The notes under the pieces are model-generated. The model saw nothing but the letters and a program-made list of their open reading frames with translations. It was not told the DNA's origin and did not search any database. The translations under genes were made by a program, and so were the position numbers. DNA of 37,954 nt from Burkholderia stagnalis (GTDB taxonomy: Bacteria; Pseudomonadota; Gammaproteobacteria; Burkholderiales; Burkholderiaceae), in the NCBI RefSeq assembly GCF_902830275.1, contig NZ_CADESW010000039.1, positions 1-37,954 on the forward strand, in the 5' to 3' direction. Positions 32,065-37,954 of the stretch are shown one piece after another. Positions within the stretch are counted from its first letter, which is position 1. Each line of letters opens with the position of its first letter.

Positions 32065-32537
32065 GGAGCAGGAAGATCGAGGTGATGCACCTTCGTAGTG
32101 AAGAATCGCGAGGAGGCTACGCGACTTCGTTCGGAAAGGCCAGCGTTGCCGCGATACCGGCCGGGCAGGGACGTCGATGACGCCGGTCGGCAGCATGTCG
32201 AGCGAGATCGTGCGTACGGCGGCCTGCGCCGACGACTGGGCGCTGCGTCGGACCGCGCGTTCCTTTGCCGCCGAACCATCGGTGGTCAGTCGGGCCCTCC
32301 CTTCCTCCACCGCGCAGGATCGCAGGTGTGCAAGATTCCAGGGCGCGCGCCGCGTTCCGAGGTCGGGGCGGCGAGCAGCGGATCGAGTCCTTGCGAACGA
32401 CCCGCGTGTCCGTTTCGATCACCAATTCGGCCGCGCCGATCATTTGCAAAGCGCGGCCGGCGCGCGATAGTCGGCGCTTGACTGACGGCCCTCCCCGCCC
32501 GGGCGACGCGCGCCGGCCGTACAAGGATACCTACATC
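32065..32537. other. Intergenic region between SGNH hydrolase and acyl-CoA ligase; nothing recognised
   Basis: 473 bp between divergent genes. Open frames exist on both strands (a plus-strand one begins MTPVGSMSSEIVRTAACADD at 32177), but none has a recognisable domain, a good ribosome site or typical Burkholderia codon use. Presumably it holds the two promoters; I could not define them. Confidence 0.45.
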
Positions 32538-34169
32538 ATGAAGAGACACTGGCTCGGGTCGTATGGCCCGATTCCCGCCGAGATCGACGCCGATCGCCTT
32601 CCCTCGATCAATGCGCTGCTGGACGACGCGATGCGCCGGTTCGCCGACAAGCCGGCGTTCCGCGCGTACGGGCGCACGCTCACCTACGCGGACGTCGACC
32701 GCCTGTCGACCGCGCTGGCCGCCTATCTGCAGCAGGTCGTCGGGGTCCGGAAGGGCGACCGCGTGGCCGTGATGCTGCCCAACGTGCTCGCGTTTCCGGT
32801 GGCGTTCGTCGCCGTCGCGAAGATCGGCGCGATCCAGGTCAACGTGAACCCGCTCTACACGGCACGCGAGCTCGAGCACCAGCTCAACGACGCGGGCGTC
32901 GAGGTGGCCGTGGTGTGCGGCGGGTCGATGGGCACGTTCGCCGACGTGGTCGGCAATACGCGCATCCGCAGCGTGCTGAGCGTGGGCCGCGGCGATCTCG
33001 GCGTGCTCGACGCGCCGGCCGGCGTGTGCGAAGCGCTGCCGACCGGCTCGATCGCGCTCGCTCACGCGCTGGCCGCGGGCGAAACGCTCGCCTTCGAACC
33101 GGTCGCGCCGAGCGGCAGCGACCTGCTGCTGCTGCAGTACACGGGCGGCACCACCGGGCTGTCGAAGGGCGCCGCGCTGTCGCACCGCAACCTCGTCGCG
33201 AACATCGAACAGTTCGCGGCGATCGTGCCCGACGCGCGGCAGCCGGGCGAAGAGGTCGTCGTCACCGCGATCCCGCTGTATCACATCTTCGCGCTGACGG
33301 TGAACTTCCTGTCCTACTTCGCGATCGGCGCGGAAAACTGGCTCGTCGCGAACCCGCGCGAGATCGATGGGTTCATCGACGTGCTGAAGGCCGCGCGGCC
33401 GACGGTGTTCGTCGGCGTCAACACGCTGTACGCGGGGCTCGCGGGCCATCCGCGCCTGAAGGAAGTCGACTGGTCGCGCCTGAAGCTCGCGGCCGGCGGC
33501 GGCGCGGCGGTGATCGACGTGATCTCGTCGCGCTGGAAGGCGGTGACGGGCACCTTCATCCGCGAAGGCTACGGCCTGTCGGAAACGTCGCCGGTGGTGT
33601 CGTTCAACCCGCATTACATCGACGCGTTCACGGGCTCCACGGGCCTGCCGCTGCCGTCCACCGACGTGGCGCTGCTCGACGACCAGGATCGCGAGGTCGC
33701 CATCGGCGAAGCCGGCGAGATCTGCGTGAAGGGGCCGCAGGTGATGGCCGGCTACTGGCAGCAGCCGGACGCGAACGCGCGCGCGTTCACCGCCGACGGC
33801 TATTTCCGCACCGGCGACATCGGCGTGTTCGACGACAAGGGGTTCCTGCGGATCGTCGACCGCAAGAAGGACATGGTCATCGTGTCGGGCTTCAACGTCT
33901 ATCCGAACGAGGTGGAGGCGGTCGCGACCGCGTTCCCGGGCGTCGCCGAATGCGCGTGCATCGGCGTGCCGGACGAGCGCACGGGCGAGGCGGTCAAGCT
34001 GTTCGTGGTGGTGGCGCGCGACGCGTTCGTGGCCGAGGCGGACCTGATCGCGCATTGCCGCGCGAGCCTCGCGGCGTACAAGGTGCCCAAGCGCATCCGT
34101 TTCGTCGAGCAGCTGCCGAAATCGACGGTCGGCAAGATCCTGCGCCGGGAACTCGGCCACCTCGACTGA
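32538..34169 (+). CDS. Long-chain fatty-acid-CoA ligase-like AMP-binding enzyme (FadD type)
   Basis: 543 aa from ATG 32538 (MKRHWLGSYGPIPAEID). ANL signatures are LLQYTGGTTGLSKGAALSHR, REGYGLSETSPVVSFN, YFRTGDIGVFDDKGFLRIVD, RKKDMVIVSGFNVYPNEVE, and the C-terminal catalytic Lys in STVGKILRREL. Length and the FNVYP motif match bacterial FadD rather than NRPS A domains. It would activate a fatty or aromatic acid to its CoA thioester. Followed 107 bp later by an AraC regulator in the same direction. It is well outside the C-nucleoside cluster and is not proposed as part of it. Confidence 0.93.
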   Translation: MKRHWLGSYGPIPAEIDADRLPSINALLDDAMRRFADKPAFRAYGRTLTYADVDRLSTALAAYLQQVVGVRKGDRVAVMLPNVLAFPVAFVAVAKIGAIQVNVNPLYTARELEHQLNDAGVEVAVVCGGSMGTFADVVGNTRIRSVLSVGRGDLGVLDAPAGVCEALPTGSIALAHALAAGETLAFEPVAPSGSDLLLLQYTGGTTGLSKGAALSHRNLVANIEQFAAIVPDARQPGEEVVVTAIPLYHIFALTVNFLSYFAIGAENWLVANPREIDGFIDVLKAARPTVFVGVNTLYAGLAGHPRLKEVDWSRLKLAAGGGAAVIDVISSRWKAVTGTFIREGYGLSETSPVVSFNPHYIDAFTGSTGLPLPSTDVALLDDQDREVAIGEAGEICVKGPQVMAGYWQQPDANARAFTADGYFRTGDIGVFDDKGFLRIVDRKKDMVIVSGFNVYPNEVEAVATAFPGVAECACIGVPDERTGEAVKLFVVVARDAFVAEADLIAHCRASLAAYKVPKRIRFVEQLPKSTVGKILRRELGHLD

Positions 34170-34276
34170 TGGCGGCGCCGCGCCGGCGGCCCCGCGCGGA
34201 TGGGCGGCCCGGGCTCGGCGCGGCCCGCGCGCGGCCGGTCAAGTACAATGCCAGCGATTCGTTGGACAGCTACGCC

Positions 34277-35326
34277 ATGACCGGCACCGATTCGTTTTCT
34301 TCCCCGCCTGGCCGTGCGCTGCCTTCGCCGAGCGCGACGGTGCCGATTTCGCTCGTCAACGGCTTTCTCGCGAGCGCGGGCGTGCAGCGCGACGTGATCG
34401 AGCGGTATCTGCGGCAGGCCGGCATTCCGAGCGAACTGCAGGGCGAGCCGAACGCGCGCGTGACCGAGGAGCAGTTCTCGACGCTGTACCGCACGCTCGC
34501 GATCGATCTCGACGACGAGATGCCCGGCATCTTCTCGCGCCCGCTGCGCAGCGGCACGCTGAAGTTCCTGTGCCTCAGCCTGCTGGACGCGCGCAACCTC
34601 GAAACCGCGCTGCATCGTTTCGGGCAGTTCTTCCATATCCTCGTCGACGATTTCTTCGTCGATTCGAAGCGCGACGGCCTCGTCGGCCAGGTCGTGATCC
34701 GGCCGAACCCGGCCTTCGGCCCGATCGGCCCGCTCGGCCAGGAACTGATGCTGAAGCTCGTGCACGGCGTGTGCTCCTGGCTGATCGGCCAGACGATTCC
34801 GCTGCTGCAGGTCGAGTTCGCGTGCCCGCGGCCGCGTCACGCGGTCGATCACCTCTTCTACTTCTTCTCGGGGCCGGTGCAGTTCGACAGCAGCCGCACG
34901 CTGATGCGCTTCAGCGCCGATTATCTCGACGTGCCGATCCGGCAAAGCAAGCGCAACCTGCGCAAATTCCTCGCGCGCGCGCCCGGCGACTGGATCTTCG
35001 AATCGTTCAGCGAACAGCTCGTGTGCCACCGCGTGCGGCAGTATCTGTCGGGCGAACTGCCGAGCCTGCCGACGATCGAGGCGGCCGCCGACAGCCTGCA
35101 CTGCTCGGTGCGCACGCTGAGCCGCCACCTGTCGGCCGAGGGCACGACGTTCCAGGTGCTGAAGGACGAACTGCGGCGCGACATCGCGATCCAGCGGCTC
35201 ACCGACACGAACGACACGATCGCGGCGATCGGCGCCGACCTCGGTTTCGACGATCCGAGCGCGTTTCATCGCGCGTTCCGGCACTGGACGGGCAGCACGC
35301 CCGGTACTTATCGGCGAAGCGCGTAG
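34277..35326 (+). CDS. AraC-family transcriptional regulator (OruR-like)
   Basis: 349 aa from ATG 34277 (MTGTDSFSSPPGRALPS). The N-terminal domain (about 25-230) is the arabinose-binding/OruR type (SGTLKFLCLSLLDARNLETALH, DHLFYFFSGPVQFDSS). The C-terminal double helix-turn-helix reads IEAAADSLHCSVRTLSRHLS and IGADLGFDDPSAFHRAFRHW. No strong ribosome site is visible, but the sequence before this Met is out of family. It may control the preceding CoA ligase gene; this is a guess from adjacency. Confidence 0.9.
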   Translation: MTGTDSFSSPPGRALPSPSATVPISLVNGFLASAGVQRDVIERYLRQAGIPSELQGEPNARVTEEQFSTLYRTLAIDLDDEMPGIFSRPLRSGTLKFLCLSLLDARNLETALHRFGQFFHILVDDFFVDSKRDGLVGQVVIRPNPAFGPIGPLGQELMLKLVHGVCSWLIGQTIPLLQVEFACPRPRHAVDHLFYFFSGPVQFDSSRTLMRFSADYLDVPIRQSKRNLRKFLARAPGDWIFESFSEQLVCHRVRQYLSGELPSLPTIEAAADSLHCSVRTLSRHLSAEGTTFQVLKDELRRDIAIQRLTDTNDTIAAIGADLGFDDPSAFHRAFRHWTGSTPGTYRRSA

Positions 35327-35398
35327 CGTCGCGGCGGCCGCTCGCCGCGTTCCCGATCGGCACGCAACGGGTGTCGGATCGCGCAGGGAAGCGGGCTT

Positions 35399-36583
35399 TC
35401 ATCGGGAAAACAGCAGGGCCGCCGCGCGCTCCGATGCGGCCACGGCGTCGGTGGCCCATGCGCGCATCTGTTCCGCGTAACGGGCGACGGCATGCCGGAC
35501 GCTTTCGCCGCTCTCCGCGTGCTCGGCCAGCAGGGCGGCCAGCGCACCGGCGCCTTTGAGCGCGGTGTTGGCGCCTGCGCCGCCCGCGGGGCTCATCGCA
35601 TGAATCGCATCGCCGAGCAGCGTGACGGGCCCGGCAGGCAGCGGCACGTCGGGTCGCCCGCGGCGAACGGGCTGCGCAGCCACGGCGGACGGCGGCGTGT
35701 CGCACAGCAGGCGCCGCAGGGCCGGGTGCCAGTGCCGCACGACCGGCTCGAGCGCGGCAGGCAAGCGGGGCGCGGCCGCGGACGGGCCGTCCAGTCCGAA
35801 ACGGCTGCGCGGGCCGATCAGCGCCCAGTAGAAGTAGTCGTCCGGCTGCGAAAGCCGGCAATGCGGCACGGTGCTCGCCGCGCGCGCGGGCAGCTCGGCC
35901 TGGAAGCGCATGTCCTCGAGGACGGCGGTGCAGCCGTCCGCAAACACCACGCTGGTGCCGCCGCGCAGCATGGCTTCGTCGCCGGGCTGTAGCCGGGTCT
36001 TGCCGTAGACGCAGAGGCTGCCGGTGTCGTCCGGTGCGGCGGCAGGGGCAAGCTGCGACCGTATCGCGGAGTTGACGCCGTCCGCGCCCACCAATACGTC
36101 GCAATCGACGATGCCGCCGTGCGTGAACCGCGCTTGCACGCGTCCATCGGGCAGCGTCCGGTAGTGGTCGATCGCGTGGCCGAAATGGATATGGTGCTCG
36201 ATGCCCGCCATCAGGATCTCGCGCAGGGTCAGCCGGTCGAGGCTCAGGTCGGCCGGGTCTTCCGGTTCCGAGGCGGGCGGATCCGCTTGCCAGCCGGCCG
36301 GCACGCGTCCGGCAGCGGGCGTGAGCCGGGGCGTCAGGAAGCGTGTGCCGGCCGTGCGCCGAGAGGCCGCCGCGCGGAACAGCGCGTAGAGCCCGGCGGG
36401 CAGGCTGGCGGCCAGCGCACGCTGGCCCGTCGCGTCGATGCGGATGCGGAAACCCTGCCGGCGGCTGTCGAGCGCGGGGTCGCGCTCGTACACGTCGAAG
36501 GCGATGCCGGCGCGTTTCAGTGCCTGGGCGAGGCACAGGCCGCCGAGGCCCGCGCCGACGATGGCGACATGGATTGACTGCAT
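35399..36583 (-). CDS. FAD-dependent monooxygenase (PHBH/UbiH-fold)
   Basis: 394 aa from ATG 36583 (MQSIHVAIVGAGLGGLCLAQ). Class A flavoprotein hydroxylase motifs are GAGLGGLC (FAD ADP-binding, residues 10-17), VLVGADGVNSAIR (DG motif) and VTLLGDAIHAMSPAGGAGAN (GD motif). It would use NAD(P)H and O2 to hydroxylate an aromatic or similar substrate; enzymes of this shape also act in antibiotic (tetracycline-type) modification. Substrate unknown. It is divergent from an AraC regulator across a 112-bp gap, a common regulator-target pair. Confidence 0.92.
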   Translation of the reverse strand: MQSIHVAIVGAGLGGLCLAQALKRAGIAFDVYERDPALDSRRQGFRIRIDATGQRALAASLPAGLYALFRAAASRRTAGTRFLTPRLTPAAGRVPAGWQADPPASEPEDPADLSLDRLTLREILMAGIEHHIHFGHAIDHYRTLPDGRVQARFTHGGIVDCDVLVGADGVNSAIRSQLAPAAAPDDTGSLCVYGKTRLQPGDEAMLRGGTSVVFADGCTAVLEDMRFQAELPARAASTVPHCRLSQPDDYFYWALIGPRSRFGLDGPSAAAPRLPAALEPVVRHWHPALRRLLCDTPPSAVAAQPVRRGRPDVPLPAGPVTLLGDAIHAMSPAGGAGANTALKGAGALAALLAEHAESGESVRHAVARYAEQMRAWATDAVAASERAAALLFSR

Positions 36584-36665
36584 GGAAACGTCTCCGAAAG
36601 TCGCGCCGGATGGCGCTGTCCGGCGCACAGTGTTCCGTGATCGCGGTCACGCACGATAACGGCAT

Positions 36666-36693
36666 CTGGCCATCAAATGCCATAAACTGGCCA
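36666..36693 (+). promoter_or_regulatory. Direct repeat CTGGCCA x2, 21-bp spacing, putative AraC operator
   Basis: CTGGCCA at 36666-36672 and again at 36687-36693, exactly 21 bp apart, in the space between the divergent monooxygenase and AraC genes. Direct repeats two helical turns apart are the classic AraC-family binding arrangement (as araI1-I2). The second copy ends two bases before the regulator ATG, which suggests autoregulation. Confidence 0.55.
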
Positions 36694-36695
36694 AC

Positions 36696-37526
36696 ATGAA
36701 AAAAGCCGCGGCGACCGAGACGACCTCCCCCGATTTCAGCGAGTGGCTGGACGGCCCCGCGCTGATCGCGCTGCGCGGCAACGACGATCCGGCGAGCGCC
36801 TTTCGCCTCGGCACGCGCGAGTACGACTGGCACACGCATGCGCGCGGCCAGGTGCTCTGCGTGGAGGCAGGATTGATTCATGTGCATACGCCGCACGGCG
36901 CGTGGCTGCTGCCGCCGCGCCGCGCCGGCTGGGTGCCGCCGGGCGCGCCGCACCGGGTGCGGGTCAGCGGCGCGCTGAGCGGCTGGGTGCTGCTGGCCGC
37001 GCCGGCGTTCTGCGCGGGCTTGCCGGCCCGGCCGTGCGTGATCGGCGTCAGCGAGGTGCTGCGGGCGCTGGCGTATCGCGCGATCGACTGGGACAAGCAG
37101 GCCGCGCTGGCACCCGAGCACGAACGAATGGCCGCGGTGATCCACGACGAGATCCGGCGCGCACCGCACGAGGCGCTGCATGTGCCGATGCCGGACGATC
37201 CGCGCCTGGCTCGCGTGGCGCGGGCCGTCCTCGACGAACCCGGCAGCCCGCGCACGCTCGATGCGTGGGCGGCGTTCGGCGCGATGTCGCCGCGGACGCT
37301 GCGGCGGCTCATGGTGGCCGAGACGGGGCTGAGCTTCGCGCAGTGGCGCCAGCAGGCGCGGCTCGCGCATGGTCTCGACCTGCTCGCGCGCGGCCGGCCG
37401 GTCGCCGAGGTGTCGGACGCGCTGGGCTATGCGTCGCCCAGCAACTTCATCTTGATGTTCCGCAAGGCCCTCGGCGATTCGCCGGCGCACTATTTTTCCC
37501 GCCGGCCCGACGGGCAATCGGGCTGA
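36696..37526 (+). CDS. AraC-family transcriptional regulator with cupin sensor domain
   Basis: 276 aa. Residues about 25-105 are an AraC cupin domain (EYDWHTHARGQVLCVEAGLIHV, LLPPRRAGWVPPGAPHRV). Residues about 180-270 carry the double helix-turn-helix: LDAWAAFGAMSPRTLRRLMVAETGLSF and EVSDALGYASPSNFILMFRKALGDSPAHYF. The AraC family with this cupin often controls divergent efflux or oxidase genes. The likely target is the monooxygenase transcribed the other way. Ribosome site overlaps the second operator half. Confidence 0.92.
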   Translation: MKKAAATETTSPDFSEWLDGPALIALRGNDDPASAFRLGTREYDWHTHARGQVLCVEAGLIHVHTPHGAWLLPPRRAGWVPPGAPHRVRVSGALSGWVLLAAPAFCAGLPARPCVIGVSEVLRALAYRAIDWDKQAALAPEHERMAAVIHDEIRRAPHEALHVPMPDDPRLARVARAVLDEPGSPRTLDAWAAFGAMSPRTLRRLMVAETGLSFAQWRQQARLAHGLDLLARGRPVAEVSDALGYASPSNFILMFRKALGDSPAHYFSRRPDGQSG

Positions 37527-37760
37527 GCACGCGGCATCGCGACCCGGCCCTTTGCCCGGATGCGCTTGCCGCGACGACGAAGACGACTGCCGGGCGGCCC
37601 TGCATCCCGTGGCCGGTTTTGTCAGTAGGTGGGCCGGATATGACAATGGAAATCCGGCTCCCGGGGGTTACGATTCGCCGGACGTCGCCGTTGGCTGGCC
37701 GATTTTGCCGTATCGGACCGCATGGCGAACCCCTATCCCCGCCAGACTGGAAGATCGATC

Positions 37761-37954
37761 ATGAGCTATACCGCCCCCGTCAAGGACATGCTGTTCGTGC
37801 TGAAGGAACTCGCCGGCATCGACGCCGTCGCGCAGTTGCCGGGCTTCGAGGATGCGGGTTTCGACACCGCGCAGGCCGTGCTCGACGAATCCGCGAAATT
37901 CTGCGGCGAGGTGCTGGCGCCGCTGAACGTCGAAGGCGATCGCAACCCGAGCAG
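37761..37954 (+). CDS. Acyl-CoA dehydrogenase, N-terminal part, cut by the window end
   Basis: 64 residues are visible from ATG 37761 (MSYTAPVKDMLFVLKELAGI). Together with DAVAQLPGFEDAGFDTAQAV and the following EVLAPLN it matches the N-terminal extension of the large (about 595 aa) acyl-CoA dehydrogenases common in Burkholderia and Pseudomonas (DmdC/FadE-like group). The catalytic domain is outside the window, so substrate class cannot be judged. Confidence 0.8.
   Translation, partial: MSYTAPVKDMLFVLKELAGIDAVAQLPGFEDAGFDTAQAVLDESAKFCGEVLAPLNVEGDRNPS

Noticed and set aside
32286..34160. Long minus-strand frame opposite the acyl-CoA ligase
   Set aside because: Shadow of a clear ANL enzyme; composition typical of antisense frames in GC-rich DNA.

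Overview
The window is typical of a high-GC Gram-negative betaproteobacterium, most likely a Burkholderia (cepacia-complex-like) secondary replicon. The reasons are the very high GC content, a Burkholderia-type trimeric autotransporter, a porin of the Gram-negative porin_4 type, an H-NS protein with the betaproteobacterial C-terminal motif, and many AraC and TonB-dependent genes. The genus is inferred from protein style only. No rRNA, tRNA or CRISPR was seen.

Layout. (1) 1-7363: the 3' part of a trimeric autotransporter adhesin built of in-frame tandem repeats (129 bp and 96 bp). It is followed by an OmpA-domain lipoprotein (TpgA-like partner), an H-NS-family protein, a stand-alone EAL phosphodiesterase and an orphan OmpR-type response regulator. 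This is a surface-adhesion module with c-di-GMP control next to it. (2) 7493-9498: a porin on the minus strand, an isolated plus-strand intrinsic terminator (possible sRNA), and a frameshifted ISL3-family transposase remnant. (3) 9599-13514: a TonB-dependent siderophore receptor with a Fur-box-like palindrome upstream, and a membrane diguanylate cyclase. (4) 14060-17166: pntA-pntB (proton-translocating transhydrogenase) closed by an 18-bp-stem hairpin. (5) 17190-17960: gene debris (an AraC tail and a PQQ alcohol dehydrogenase head) and a sharply AT-rich stretch.

(6) 18286-27410, the most interesting part: an eleven-gene, tightly packed, co-directional cluster that looks like a biosynthetic operon for a C-nucleoside. 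The order is: free-standing adenylation enzyme, carrier protein, ectoine-synthase-like cupin, acyl-CoA-dehydrogenase-like flavoprotein, transglutaminase-like Cys protein, PsuG-type C-glycosidase/synthase, HAD phosphatase, DHA2-type exporter, arylmalonate-decarboxylase/Asp-Glu-racemase-fold protein, zinc nucleoside deaminase, and a short family-5 solute-binding-like exported protein. The set maps closely onto chemistry described for showdomycin: glutamine on a carrier protein is cyclised and oxidised to 2-aminopyrrole-5-carboxylate, C-ribosylated by a PsuG homologue, dephosphorylated, then decarboxylated and deaminated. I therefore propose a showdomycin-like maleimide or aminopyrrole C-nucleoside pathway. 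This is an inference from gene content; several enzymes lack canonical active-site residues of their parent families, which fits reassigned roles.

(7) 27411-37954: ordinary accessory genes. These are an OmpR/EnvZ-type two-component pair with an inverted repeat upstream, an AraC regulator, an SGNH hydrolase, a long-chain-fatty-acid-CoA-ligase-like enzyme, a second AraC regulator, an FAD monooxygenase divergent from a third AraC regulator (with a 21-bp-spaced direct repeat between them), and the start of an acyl-CoA dehydrogenase cut by the window end.
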